A stretch of 64,000 bases of DNA from Limisphaera sp026417315 (GTDB lineage: Bacteria; Verrucomicrobiota; Verrucomicrobiia; Limisphaerales; Limisphaeraceae): assembly GCF_049537125.1 (NCBI RefSeq), contig NZ_JBMVQY010000001.1, forward strand, positions 1,178,001-1,242,000. Reading direction: 5' to 3'. The notes below the pieces were generated by a model. The model made no database searches. It was not told the origin of the DNA and worked only from the letters and a program-made list of their open reading frames with translations. Position 1 is the first letter of the stretch. Every line of letters begins with the position of its first letter. The position numbers and the translations under genes were made by a program. Below, one piece after another: positions 8,748 through 17,090 of this stretch.

Positions 8748-10046
8748 ATGAGCAAGACGACCATGTTACCGGATGCGGCCAGGACGGCGCCGGTGAATGC
8801 GCTGCCACGGCGCAAACCGGTGCTGTTGATCGTGGACGACGAAGAGGGGCCGCGGCAGTCGCTCCAGGTGATTTTCAAGGACGAGTTCGAGGTGTTGCTG
8901 GCCCCGGACGGTCCGACGGCGGTGGCGCTGGCGCAGCAGCATCCCGTGGACGTGGCCATCACCGACATTCGGATGGCGGGCATGTCCGGCATCGAGGTGC
9001 TGGAGCGCCTGAAGTACGTGAATCCCGGCATCGAGGTCGTGATGATCACCGCCTACGAGACCACCGAGACGCTGCGCCAGGCGTTGCGGCTGCAGGCCTG
9101 CGACTACATCAACAAGCCTTTCGACGTGGCGACGATCCGGGCCGCTGTCCAGCGGGCCCTCCAACGCCACACCCTGGAGAGTGAGCTGCGGAGCAACACG
9201 GAGCATCTGGAGGCGCTGCGCGCCGAGCTGCAGAATCAACGCATCGCCGAGCAGATCGCCCAGACGCGGGGCGAAATCTATGCCAGCATCATTCACGACA
9301 TCAACGGACCGCTCACGGTGATCTCCGGGTTCCTGCAGTTGCTCAACCAGCGGCTCAGCCAGGCCCAGCGTCTGGAGGCGGAGGATCTCGAGTTCCTCCG
9401 GGAGAGGTTGCGCGTGATCACCCGGCAGGTCACCAACTGCATCGAGATCTCGCGCCGGTATCTGAGCTACCTGCGGCGATCGGGCGAGGACGCCCTCAGC
9501 GGTCATGTGGATCAGTTGCTGGGGGATCTGGCGCAGCTGGTGCGGGTGCATCCCAGTTCCCAGCGGCACGAGTTCGTCCTGCAAAACGTGAACGAGCCGG
9601 TGGCGGTGCGAACCAACGGGACCGACTTCATCCAGGTGCTTTTGAACCTGATCGTCAACGCCTTCCAGTGCTCCCCCCACCCGCACAGGGTCGAAGTCCG
9701 CGGCGAGGTGCTGTCGCGGCCGCTGGATCTGTCGCAGTTCAAGGACACGCCCCAGACCCGGTTCGTGAACATGGAGAGCTTCGACAACACACCCCCCTTG
9801 CTGGCGATGCAGGTGCGCGACAACGGGCCGGGCATGACCCCGGACATTCTGAGCCGGATCTTCGACCCGTGGTTCACGACCAAGGAGCGTCACCAGGGCA
9901 CCGGGCTGGGCCTGAACATCGTGCAGCGGCTGGTCCGGGCCGCCCGTGGCGTGGTGCACGTGCACAGCGTGCCCGGCCGGGGCACAACCTTCACCGTGTA
10001 CTTCCCGGCGGTGCGACTGCCCACAGGCGAGGGCAACCGCGGTTGA
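8748..10046 (+). CDS. Receiver-histidine kinase hybrid signalling protein
   Basis: A 432-residue cytoplasmic protein with an N-terminal receiver domain (about residues 23-140) followed by a histidine kinase core. Receiver residues are D30/D31, phospho-acceptor D73 (AITDIRM), T101 and K123 (NKPF). The dimerisation box has IIHDINGPLTV with H183; N, G1 and G2 boxes follow (NLIVNAFQ, DNGPGM, GTGLGLNIV). There are no membrane segments or sensor domain, so the input is probably a phosphorelay from another kinase. AGGGG at 8737-8741 precedes ATG 8748. It is divergent from the cytochrome genes across 228 bp. Regulation of the cytochromes is plausible, but the protein has no DNA-binding domain. Confidence 0.9.
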   Translation: MSKTTMLPDAARTAPVNALPRRKPVLLIVDDEEGPRQSLQVIFKDEFEVLLAPDGPTAVALAQQHPVDVAITDIRMAGMSGIEVLERLKYVNPGIEVVMITAYETTETLRQALRLQACDYINKPFDVATIRAAVQRALQRHTLESELRSNTEHLEALRAELQNQRIAEQIAQTRGEIYASIIHDINGPLTVISGFLQLLNQRLSQAQRLEAEDLEFLRERLRVITRQVTNCIEISRRYLSYLRRSGEDALSGHVDQLLGDLAQLVRVHPSSQRHEFVLQNVNEPVAVRTNGTDFIQVLLNLIVNAFQCSPHPHRVEVRGEVLSRPLDLSQFKDTPQTRFVNMESFDNTPPLLAMQVRDNGPGMTPDILSRIFDPWFTTKERHQGTGLGLNIVQRLVRAARGVVHVHSVPGRGTTFTVYFPAVRLPTGEGNRG

Positions 10047-10218
10047 AGGGAAGGATGTCTCCGCGGGCGGTGCGGGATCCACTTCGCGAAGGGGACGCCA
10101 GGAGGTTTGTACGAGTGCCTCTGCGCGGATGGAAACCTGCCAATGCATTCTGCAGCGCCGTGGCACGGGAGCGGCCGGAGGCTGCGCCCCGTGGCCCCGG
10201 GACCCTTGGAGGTAAACG

Positions 10219-11463
10219 ATGAGCCCTGCGGATCGCCGGGCGCAAACGTTTTACTACGAGCGGTGGCGGGCGGTCGCCGGGGGCATTCTGGAAACCGCGG
10301 GCACCACGTTTCTGCTGCTGATCGCGGTGCGCTGGTTCCAGGCCGGGGCACTGGCCAAGGCGCTGGTGGCCGGCGGCGGCAACCTGGGCTTCCTGTTGTC
10401 CCCCTGGTGGGTGAGCCGGGTCGAACGGGCCGGTTGGCCCGTGGCCCGCGCGGCGGGTGCGCTGGCCCTCAGCGGGGCGCTGGCGCTGTTGATCATGGCG
10501 CTGGTGCCGTCCCTGACCGTGTATGTACTGGGCGCCACGCTGGCCGTGGCCTGTCTGGCCCTGAGCGTGCCCCTGATGACGCAGGTGTTTCAGGACAACT
10601 ACCCGGAGCACGAACGCGGCAAGTTGTTCTCCCGGGCGATCATGATCCGCATCGCGGTGGCCGCCGTGTTCAGCGAGCTGGCCGGGCGCGCCCTCTCCGG
10701 GCGCATTCAATACTATCCGTGGTTGCTGGTGGTCTTTGCCGGGGCGTTCCTGTTGGCAGCCTGGGCCCTGTTTCAGTGTCCCTCCCGGCCCCTGGAGCGC
10801 TCGGGAGGCACGCACCCGTTCAAGGCGCTCCGCTTCGTGCGCACGGACCCGCTGTTCCGACGCACCCTGGTCATGTGGATGCTGATGGGCTTCGGCAATC
10901 TCATGATGCTGCCGTTGCGGGTGGAGTACCTGGCCAACGAACGTCACGGGGTCACCGTGGGCGGCGAACCGCTGAGTGTCGCCGGCGTCGCCTTCCTGAC
11001 CGGCGTGGTCCCCAACCTGGCCCGGCTCGTGATGAGTCCGGTGTGGGGCTGGTTGTTCGACCGGGCCAATTTTTTCGTGCTCCGCATTGCGTTGAACCTC
11101 GGCTTTGCCGTGGGCATCGGAACGTTCTTCACCAGCGATTCCCTGGCGGGGTTGCTGGCGGCGGCGATCCTCTTCGGCGTGGCCAATGCCGGCGGGGACG
11201 TGGCCTGGAGCCTGTGGGTGACCAAATTTGCGCCGCCGGGACAGGTGGCCGACTACATGAGCGTCCACACCTTCTTCACCGGCCTGCGGGGCCTGCTGGC
11301 CCCGGTGGTGGCTTTTTTGCTGATCAACCACTGCACCGTGGGCCAGGTGGCTGGCTTGAGCGTGGCCCTCATCCTGGCCGGCACCTTGTTGCTGTTGCCG
11401 GAGATTCCGCAGGGCCGTCGTGGACGCCGGGCGGAAGCCCTGGTGGAGGAGGTTTCCGAGTAA
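10219..11463 (+). CDS. MFS-type transporter
   Basis: A 414-residue polytopic membrane protein with about 11-12 hydrophobic segments arranged in two halves, separated by a basic loop near residues 195-215. The overall pattern fits a major facilitator superfamily permease. The segment HERGKLFSRAIMIRIA after helix 4 and the C-terminal half with WGWLFDRANFF resemble MFS loop motifs. The substrate cannot be told from sequence. TTGGAGG just upstream of ATG 10219 supports the start. It follows the hybrid kinase by 172 bp on the same strand, so co-transcription is possible. Confidence 0.78.
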   Translation: MSPADRRAQTFYYERWRAVAGGILETAGTTFLLLIAVRWFQAGALAKALVAGGGNLGFLLSPWWVSRVERAGWPVARAAGALALSGALALLIMALVPSLTVYVLGATLAVACLALSVPLMTQVFQDNYPEHERGKLFSRAIMIRIAVAAVFSELAGRALSGRIQYYPWLLVVFAGAFLLAAWALFQCPSRPLERSGGTHPFKALRFVRTDPLFRRTLVMWMLMGFGNLMMLPLRVEYLANERHGVTVGGEPLSVAGVAFLTGVVPNLARLVMSPVWGWLFDRANFFVLRIALNLGFAVGIGTFFTSDSLAGLLAAAILFGVANAGGDVAWSLWVTKFAPPGQVADYMSVHTFFTGLRGLLAPVVAFLLINHCTVGQVAGLSVALILAGTLLLLPEIPQGRRGRRAEALVEEVSE

Positions 11464-11585
11464 CGGCCCTGGCCGAGCCGAACGCGGAAGGGATCCCGGT
11501 CCCCCGGCGTCGCGACGGGCCGGGCGGATGCACAAGAGGCTCGATCCCTCTTTCCGGACGCCGCGAAGGGCAACGCCACGGGACC

Positions 11586-12182
11586 TCAGCGCCCCAACCC
11601 GGGAGAGCTGCCGCCGGCCCGGCCAACGCTGGACCTGTTTGCGAGGGCGCGCCGGATCCGCGCCACCACGCGCAGCGGCCCGCGACCCGACTTCACAGGC
11701 CCGGCTGCGGCCAGTTCGTGCTCCCAAACGCGGATGACACACCAGCCCTGGCGCCGCAGCTGTCGGGTGACGAACCGGTCGCGTGCCATGTTGGCCGCCA
11801 GTTTCCGCCGCCAAAAGGCCTTGCCGGTTCTGCGGGTGCGCTGCGCGCCCGGGCTCTCGCAGGCGACCAGTGGCATGGAACTTTTCTTCAGCCACCGCGC
11901 GGGCGGCGAGTGCCTGGGACAACCGTGCCAGAAACAGCCGTCCACGAAAACGGCCACCCGCGGTCCGGGGAACACGAAGTCGATCTGCACAAAGCCGGCG
12001 CGCGACCCGCGGCCGCGCGGGGCCCTTTGCAGCGGCACTTTTACGTGACGTCGCCACCCCTTGAGACCATGGGCGCGCAACAAGCGGGCCAGGGCCAGCT
12101 CCGTGTCGCGGTTGCCGCGCGACCGGATTCGGGCCATGACCTCCGACCGTTGGCTTCCGATAAAGACGTCCGGCATGGTCAT
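11586..12182 (-). CDS. vsr: Very short patch repair endonuclease Vsr
   Basis: A 198-residue Vsr-family nickase. Family members cut beside T:G mismatches made by deamination of 5-methylcytosine and usually sit beside a cytosine methyltransferase. Signature blocks are SQRSEVMARIRSRGNRDTE, IDFVFPGPRVAVFVDGCFWH (with the following GCP), and FWRRKLAANMARDR followed by QGWCVIRVWEHEL. The Cys/His pair of FWHGCP fits the zinc site. The start is ATG 12182 or ATG 12176 two codons later; longer frames extend into non-homologous sequence. About 30 residues at the C-terminus are low-complexity and unusual. The gene is divergent from the XRE-DUF2075 pair and on the same strand as the degraded methyltransferase at 14669, suggesting one former restriction-modification locus. 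Confidence 0.9.
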   Translation of the reverse strand: MTMPDVFIGSQRSEVMARIRSRGNRDTELALARLLRAHGLKGWRRHVKVPLQRAPRGRGSRAGFVQIDFVFPGPRVAVFVDGCFWHGCPRHSPPARWLKKSSMPLVACESPGAQRTRRTGKAFWRRKLAANMARDRFVTRQLRRQGWCVIRVWEHELAAAGPVKSGRGPLRVVARIRRALANRSSVGRAGGSSPGLGR

Positions 12183-12336
12183 CCGGATCTGGTTGCAAAC
12201 GGCGCAGCGAACGGAGAATCCGCCCGATCGAGTGCGGGAAACCGGCGGCTTTCGATCGGCATCGGCATTACAGTTGAAGTCGCGGTTGTGAGGTAGGGCA
12301 TCGGTTTGCGGGGACAGTTTCATCCGCACTGGGTGA

Positions 12337-12353
12337 TGTGCTAAACCAGCACA
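12337..12353. promoter_or_regulatory. Inverted repeat in the vsr / XRE intergenic region
   Basis: TGTGCT-AAACC-AGCACA is a perfect 6-bp inverted repeat with a 5-base spacer, 36 bases upstream of the XRE start codon. Its size and place fit an operator for the XRE regulator encoded immediately downstream. Binding is inferred only from position and symmetry. Confidence 0.45.
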
Positions 12354-12358
12354 CTTCA

Positions 12359-12386
12359 GGCGGCCAAGTCTCGTAAACTGGCCGCC
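12359..12386. promoter_or_regulatory. Inverted repeat abutting the XRE start codon
   Basis: GGCGGCCA (12359-12366) and TGGCCGCC (12379-12386) form a perfect 8-bp inverted repeat around a 12-base centre and end two bases before ATG 12389. In mRNA the hairpin would occlude the ribosome-binding region; in DNA it could be a second operator. No Shine-Dalgarno is seen in this stretch. Either reading points to tight control of the XRE-DUF2075 pair. Confidence 0.45.
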
Positions 12387-12388
12387 CA

Positions 12389-12631
12389 ATGACTCGAAAA
12401 GAACCGGTCAATTTGGTAGGGGCACGTGTCAAAATCGCACGTCTCCGCCGAAATCCGCCCCTGACACAGGACGAGCTTTCGGGTCAGCTGGCCGCCTACG
12501 GCATCCAACTCGATCGCATCGCCATCTCCCGAATCGAACGCGGTCACCGTTACGTGACCGACAGAGAAGTGCTGGCGTTTTCCAAAGTCCTTGGGGTCTC
12601 GCCCGCTTGGCTGCTCGGGATGGAGAAGTGA
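12389..12631 (+). CDS. XRE-family helix-turn-helix regulator
   Basis: An 80-residue single-domain HTH_XRE protein. The segment LTQDELSGQLAAYGIQLDR then AISRIERGHRYVTDREVL covers the helix-turn-helix and the conserved arginine-glutamate-arginine of helix 4. The C-terminus LGVSPAWLLGMEK is typical of the family. It ends three bases before the DUF2075 gene, so the two are almost certainly co-transcribed. Two inverted repeats lie directly upstream. By analogy with restriction-modification controller proteins it probably autoregulates the operon. Confidence 0.88.
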   Translation: MTRKEPVNLVGARVKIARLRRNPPLTQDELSGQLAAYGIQLDRIAISRIERGHRYVTDREVLAFSKVLGVSPAWLLGMEK

Positions 12632-12634
12632 ATC

Positions 12635-14668
12635 ATGCCCGCCTTCTACCGAGCGTCCGTTTCCGACTTTCTGAATGCGGACCCGGCGACTGTCATCGGT
12701 CAGCTCCATCTGCAAAGTCGGCATGCGGTTTCTAATATGCGCACGGCCACTGTCGTCTCGTGGGAACGGACGGTCACCGCGCTACGGGACGCCTTGCGCG
12801 AAGTGGCTGCGGGCATCCCCACCGCCCGGCGATGGGGCTTGTTGTTGGAATACGAGATCCCCAGACGAAATTGCCGGATCGACTGCGTCCTCCTTGCCGG
12901 CCAGTTGGTGATCATCCTCGAGTTGAAGACCGGTGCCACGGGCAGCGCTTCCGCGGCCAAGCGACAAGTCGAACATTACGCCATCGAACTACGCGATTTT
13001 CACGCAGAAAGCCGAAACAGGCGGATCGTTCCCGTCGCCGTACTATCCGGGTCCCCCCTTTTCCAGCTCCAGCTTGACCCAGACGAGGCCGACCTCGTTC
13101 AGCCGGTTCAAATCACGGGAGATGTCACCCTTTCTCGGACGCTGCTCGCCGTCGCGCATGTCCATGAAACTGCCATCCGGGGCGGCCAAATCGACCTCGC
13201 GGCATGGGATGAGTCGGCCTACGCACCGATCCCGAACATCGTCGAAGCCGCCCAAATGCTCTTTGCCGGTCAGAGTGTGCGGGAGATCTCCCACGCCCAC
13301 ACCGACGCCTACAACCTCACCAAGACCACAGACGTATTGGTGGATGCCGTCCAACGCGCACAAAGAGAACGCCGCAAGGCGGTCTGTTTTGTGACCGGGG
13401 TGCCGGGCGCAGGCAAGACGCTGGCCGGACTCAATGTCGTTCACAGTCCCGACCTGCTCCGCGACGGGCGCCCTGTCGGCGCGTTTCTCTCAGGAAACGG
13501 CCCGCTGGTTAAAGTGCTCATCGAGGCGCTAGCGCAGGACCATCACCGTCGGACACGCGAAACGTTGGCCGAGTCCCGCCGGCGCGCCAGGACCTTTATC
13601 CAAAGCGTCCATGGCTTCCTAAAGGCGTACCGTGCCCCGGGGCGGCCTCCACCCGAGCGGGTGGTGGTGTTCGACGAAGCCCAACGCGCTTGGGACGCGG
13701 AAAAGGTCCGCAAGGAATTGCTCCGTCGAGCCACCTCGGAGGAACGCAACCATTTGGGACCGGCTCTCTCGGAGCCTGCGCTGATGTTAAGCATCATGGA
13801 CCGATGGCCCGATTGGGCGGTCATCATCGCCCTCGTCGGTGGGGGACAAGAGATCCACGACGGAGAGGCTGGGTTGGCCGAATGGGGTCGAGCTTTGCGC
13901 GAACGCTTTCCGCACTGGGAGGTGGTGGCATCACCGGAAGCCTTGGAAGGGGGTCCAAGCGTTGCAGGCAGCCGCCTCTTTCCAGACGGCGAGGCCGGTT
14001 CGCTTTCCGTCCGTCAGGAGCGCTACTTGCACCTTCCAGTCGCTGTGCGATCGTTTCGGGCCCAGGCCGTAGCCGAGTGGGTGAACGCTGTGGTCAACGG
14101 TCATACGGAACAAGCCGCCCAGATCGCCGCCCAAGTCTCCAGCTTCCCGATCAAGCTCACCCGCTCTTTGGACGAGGCCCGACGCTGGTTGAAGCAAAAG
14201 ACCCGGGGGTACAGGCGGTGCGGCCTGCTGGCCAGTTCGGGGGCCCTGCGGCTGCGCGCGCATGGGCTTGAAGTGTCGTCCGGGTTTCGCAGCTCCTTCC
14301 CGTTCCAGGAATGGTTCCTCGCCGAGCCTGACGATGTGCGTTCGTCGAACTGGCTGGAAGTCGCTTTGACAGAATTCGAGTGTCAGGGGCTGGAGCTTGA
14401 TTGGGTCGGCGTTTGTTGGGGTGGCGATTTTAGCTGGGGCGGAAACACTTGGGAGTTTCGCCAGTTCAGAGGATCCACGTGGCAATCGGTGCAGAAGCCG
14501 ACGACCCGCGAGTACATCCGGAACAAATACCGAGTCTTGCTAACACGAGCGCGGGAGGGGCTCGTCATCTGGGTGCCCGAAGGCAGTGTCGAAGACGAGA
14601 CTCGTCCGCCTGAGTGGTTCGACTCGACTGCCGAGTTCTTGAGGCAATGTGGTGCAACAGACCTTTGA
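12635..14668 (+). CDS. DUF2075 nuclease-helicase (Schlafen-group-3-like)
   Basis: A 677-residue protein with an N-terminal PD-(D/E)XK-type nuclease motif (D83, E96-x-K98 in IDCVLL...ILELKTG) and a DUF2075 superfamily 1 ATPase/helicase. The Walker A is GVPGAGKT at 255-262 and the Walker B is VVVFDEAQ at 343-350. The C-terminal helicase half includes EFECQGLELDWVGVCWG and KYRVLLTRAREGLVIWVP, the usual UvrD-like motifs. The gene looks intact. It is coupled to the XRE regulator and convergent with a deleted cytosine methyltransferase whose remnant starts at its stop codon. A restriction or other anti-phage role is likely from domains and context, but unproven. DNA versus RNA target is unknown. 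Confidence 0.85.
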   Translation: MPAFYRASVSDFLNADPATVIGQLHLQSRHAVSNMRTATVVSWERTVTALRDALREVAAGIPTARRWGLLLEYEIPRRNCRIDCVLLAGQLVIILELKTGATGSASAAKRQVEHYAIELRDFHAESRNRRIVPVAVLSGSPLFQLQLDPDEADLVQPVQITGDVTLSRTLLAVAHVHETAIRGGQIDLAAWDESAYAPIPNIVEAAQMLFAGQSVREISHAHTDAYNLTKTTDVLVDAVQRAQRERRKAVCFVTGVPGAGKTLAGLNVVHSPDLLRDGRPVGAFLSGNGPLVKVLIEALAQDHHRRTRETLAESRRRARTFIQSVHGFLKAYRAPGRPPPERVVVFDEAQRAWDAEKVRKELLRRATSEERNHLGPALSEPALMLSIMDRWPDWAVIIALVGGGQEIHDGEAGLAEWGRALRERFPHWEVVASPEALEGGPSVAGSRLFPDGEAGSLSVRQERYLHLPVAVRSFRAQAVAEWVNAVVNGHTEQAAQIAAQVSSFPIKLTRSLDEARRWLKQKTRGYRRCGLLASSGALRLRAHGLEVSSGFRSSFPFQEWFLAEPDDVRSSNWLEVALTEFECQGLELDWVGVCWGGDFSWGGNTWEFRQFRGSTWQSVQKPTTREYIRNKYRVLLTRAREGLVIWVPEGSVEDETRPPEWFDSTAEFLRQCGATDL

Positions 14669-14920
14669 CGGTCGTCGGGCATTCGAGAAGCCCTGACAGG
14701 GCGGACCGCCCACGATGACGTCCACCGCCGCCAGGGTGCGAAAGCCGGCCCGCTCCATGCCCAAACTGAACCCTCCGCACCCGCAAAAGAGATCCAAGCA
14801 CGTGAGCGACGGCCGTGCGCCCGGCTTCCCGTCCTTCTCCCACCGGCGAGAATGGTTCGAATTGGGCAGGGCGGGTACTTGCGAAGGCTCGTTCAGATTC
14901 GCGGATCGGCGGCGCGCCAT
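14669..14920 (-). pseudogene. Deleted remnant of a C5-cytosine methyltransferase
   Basis: From ATG 14920 the frame reads MARRRSANLNEP..., then TCLDLFCGCGGFSLGMERAG (motif I) and AAVD, then immediately VIVGGPPCQGFSNARR (motif IV with the catalytic PCQ cysteine). In intact Dcm-type enzymes motifs II-III, tens of residues, lie between these blocks. After NARR the homology stops; the frame runs into antisense of the DUF2075 gene, so motifs VI-X and the target recognition domain are absent. The remnant is about 84 residues where 350-400 are normal. Its start overlaps the stop of the upstream XRE gene (TGATG), typical of a controller-methyltransferase operon. It could instead be an assembly collapse; the DNA at the junction (GTGGACGTC) would fit recombination at a short repeat. 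Confidence 0.85.
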
Positions 14921-15144
14921 CAGTCCACCCCCTCCAACAGTTTCGCTGTGGGGATGCCCAGAGCCCGGGCGATCCGAATCACGTTCCTGATGCCGGGGTT
15001 GCGCGACCCGCGTTCGATGTCGCTGATGTAAGTGCGGTCGAGGTCGGCTCTCTCCGCCAGTTGTTCCTGGGTCAGGCCCTTTGCTTCGCGCTGCTGGCGC
15101 ACTCTCAGGCCGAAGGCGGCCAGAAGCGGATCGCGCTTTGCCAT
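14920..15144 (-). CDS. XRE-family regulator upstream of the methyltransferase remnant
   Basis: A 74-residue HTH_XRE protein: VRQQREAKGLTQEQLAERAD, then LDRTYISDIERGSRNPGIRN, then IARALGIPTAKLLEGVD. It resembles controller (C) proteins of type II restriction-modification systems. The stop codon overlaps the ATG of the methyltransferase remnant, so the two were translated in tandem. It differs in sequence from the XRE protein at 12389, so the locus has two separate regulators. Confidence 0.9.
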   Translation of the reverse strand: MAKRDPLLAAFGLRVRQQREAKGLTQEQLAERADLDRTYISDIERGSRNPGIRNVIRIARALGIPTAKLLEGVD

Positions 15145-15617
15145 ACGCCAAGCTTCGGCCTGATGTCGGCAATGAGTCTATCGACGATCAGTGACATTGT
15201 GCCGGAATCGCACAGGGCCCCGCTGGCCCGGGTCGGGAGTCTGAAGTCCGTTTTCGCCTGTGGGGGCCGGGCCTGCATTGCTCTGGGCCCGCCCTTCCCC
15301 GGGTCGGAAACGTGCCGGTTTGGCACATGGCCGGTTGATTTCCACCCCGAGCGTCGGCCATTGCCCGGGGAGGGCGCCCGCCGGGGTTCGCCCCATGGAT
15401 CCCGCAGCGGGGCGTTTCTCCCGAGCGGCGGGTCCCGGATTGGCTGGGGCCGCACCGGTCGAAGCGCAGCCGGGGAGGGTGGGGCGGACATTGCCAGTCG
15501 CGCCCGGGCCCGGCCGCCAGGCCCCCTCTCGGGCGGGCGATCGGGGCAGCGCGGGGAGGCAGCCGGGGGACGGTCGTCTGCTTGCGGTCTTCAGCGGCGC
15601 TGGTGGGATTTTGAGCA
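15145..15617. other. Intergenic region, no gene seen
   Basis: About 470 bases upstream of the rpsU promoter. It is very GC-rich with open frames on both strands but none has a recognisable motif or ribosome-binding site. It should contain the promoter of the minus-strand XRE gene near its left end; none is obvious. Confidence 0.5.
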
Positions 15618-15647
15618 TTGACAGAAGCGGCGGGGCCGCCCTATGGT
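15618..15647 (+). promoter_or_regulatory. Promoter of rpsU
   Basis: Consensus TTGACA (15618-15623) and TATGGT (15642-15647) with an 18-base spacer, 75 bases upstream of the rpsU start. It is the best sigma70-type match in the neighbourhood and fits a highly expressed ribosomal protein gene. Confidence 0.6.
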
Positions 15648-15721
15648 GAGCGCCCCTTGACCGGAGACCGGGGCCGGCCGGGTGCAGCGGCCGGCTTCGG
15701 GGGTCGTTGGAAAGGATGTGA

Positions 15722-15925
15722 TTGACCTTGAGCGAGATCCGACTGAAAAAAGGCGAACCGATTGACAAGGCCTTGCGGCGGCTGAAGAAGAAGCTGGACC
15801 GCGAAGGCATCCTGCGCATCGTCCGCAACCATCGGCACTACGAAAAGCCGAGCGAACGACGTCGGCGCAAGGAGAAGGCGGCACGCTTCGCCGCCATGCT
15901 CAATGCGCGGTACGCGGAAATGTGA
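15722..15925 (+). CDS. rpsU: 30S ribosomal protein S21
   Basis: A 67-residue basic protein with the S21 hallmark SEIRLKKGEPIDKALRRLKK followed by KLDREGILRIVRNHRHYEKP and a Lys/Arg-rich helix ERRRRKEKAARF. S21 binds the small subunit near the anti-Shine-Dalgarno end of 16S rRNA. No ATG is available at the N-terminus. TTG 15722 is chosen because GGAAAGG (15709-15715) lies six bases upstream; TTG 15728 would give the more usual MSEIR start but with poorer spacing. It is monocistronic, with its own promoter and terminator. Confidence 0.95.
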   Translation: MTLSEIRLKKGEPIDKALRRLKKKLDREGILRIVRNHRHYEKPSERRRRKEKAARFAAMLNARYAEM

Positions 15926-15942
15926 GCGCCCGACGTTGTGGC

Positions 15943-15989
15943 GCCGGCCGGGGCCCGTGGCGGACGGGGCCGGCCGGTTTTTTGTTTTT
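15943..15989 (+). terminator. Intrinsic terminator of rpsU
   Basis: GCCGGCC (15943-15949) pairs with GGCCGGC (15968-15974), followed by TTTTTTGTTTTT. The GC-rich stem and T-run 18 bases past the rpsU stop make this one of the clearest rho-independent terminators in the window. Confidence 0.85.
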
Positions 15990-16037
15990 CGGACCGGAGC
16001 CCGGGGCTGGAGAAAGGGCCCGGCGGAGGCGTGAGGC

Positions 16038-16952
16038 ATGTATTCGTTTTCCACCTGTTGGAACTCACATCGGCATACGGATGGCCGGGCCATGCTGCGG
16101 GAAATTCGCGAGCTGGGCTTCGAGTATGCCGAGTTGAGCCACGGGATCCGCCTGAGTTTGGTGGAGGGCATCCTGCAGGCGGTGGACGCCGGGGAAATCC
16201 GCATTTCCAGCCTGCACAATTTTTGTCCGCTGCCCATGGGCGTGTCCCACGCGGCGCCCAACCTGTTCCAGTTTTCCGCCGAGTCGGCCCGTGAACGGGA
16301 GCTGGCCGTCAAATCCACGCTGAAGACCTTCGATTTCGCCGTTCGGGTGGGCGCCCCGCTGGTGGTGTTGCACATGGGGAGCGTGGAGATGAAGGATTAC
16401 ACCCGCCGGTTGAAGGAGCTGCTGGCCGACGGAAAACGGGGCAGCGACCGCTACGAGGCGTTGTTGGCCGAAGCGGTGGAGCGCCGGGAGGCCCGAAAGG
16501 AACCGTTTGTCGAGCGGGCCTACGAAACCCTGCGGCGTCTGATTCCGGAGGCCGAGGCGCGCGGGTTGCGCCTGGGCATCGAAAACCGCGAGGCGGTGGA
16601 GGAAATCCCGTTCGAAACGGATTTGCTCTTCTTTTTCCGCGAGTTCGCGCAACCCACCGTGACCTACTGGCACGATACCGGGCACGCGCAGATCAAGGAA
16701 GAGCTGGGGCTGATCCAGCACATGCTGCATCTGGAATCGTTTGCCGATCGGCTGGCCGGGTTCCACATCCACGACGTGCGGCCTCCCTGTCGGGACCATT
16801 GTCCGCCCGGCACGGGGCAGGTGGATTTTGCCGCGCTGCGACCGTGGGTGCGTCCGGAACACATCAAGGTCTTCGAACTGAGCCCGGCTTTGACGGTGGA
16901 GGAGGTGCGGGCCGGCGTGGAGCACATCCGGCGGATTTGGGGCGGGGAGTAG
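16038..16952 (+). CDS. Sugar phosphate isomerase/epimerase (xylose isomerase-like TIM barrel)
   Basis: A 304-residue AP_endonuc_2-type TIM barrel. Visible metal- and substrate-site segments are MYSFSTCWNSHRHTDG at the N-terminus, VVLHMGSVEMKDY, LGIENREAVEEIP, VTYWHDTGHAQIKEELG, and HIHDVRPPCRDHCPPGTG followed by VDFAAL. These His/Glu/Asp residues at strand ends are the usual divalent-metal ligands. The exact sugar substrate cannot be predicted. The gene is alone between rpsU and the convergent purC. GAGG upstream of ATG 16038 may serve as Shine-Dalgarno. Confidence 0.83.
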   Translation: MYSFSTCWNSHRHTDGRAMLREIRELGFEYAELSHGIRLSLVEGILQAVDAGEIRISSLHNFCPLPMGVSHAAPNLFQFSAESARERELAVKSTLKTFDFAVRVGAPLVVLHMGSVEMKDYTRRLKELLADGKRGSDRYEALLAEAVERREARKEPFVERAYETLRRLIPEAEARGLRLGIENREAVEEIPFETDLLFFFREFAQPTVTYWHDTGHAQIKEELGLIQHMLHLESFADRLAGFHIHDVRPPCRDHCPPGTGQVDFAALRPWVRPEHIKVFELSPALTVEEVRAGVEHIRRIWGGE

Positions 16953-17090
16953 GCCACGGGCCAATCTCTCCGGGGCGCCGGGGCGGTTTCTACGGCGGGG
17001 GCGGTTCAGCTGGACGGCCCGCGCAGCCGGCGCAGAAAACGGAGCGCGAGGGCCCGGGCGACCCCGGCGCAGGCGTTGGCAGGAGCACGG

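Noticed and set aside
9991..12198. 735-codon minus-strand open frame spanning kinase end, MFS gene and vsr
   Set aside because: It overlaps three well-supported genes in other frames and shows no domain.
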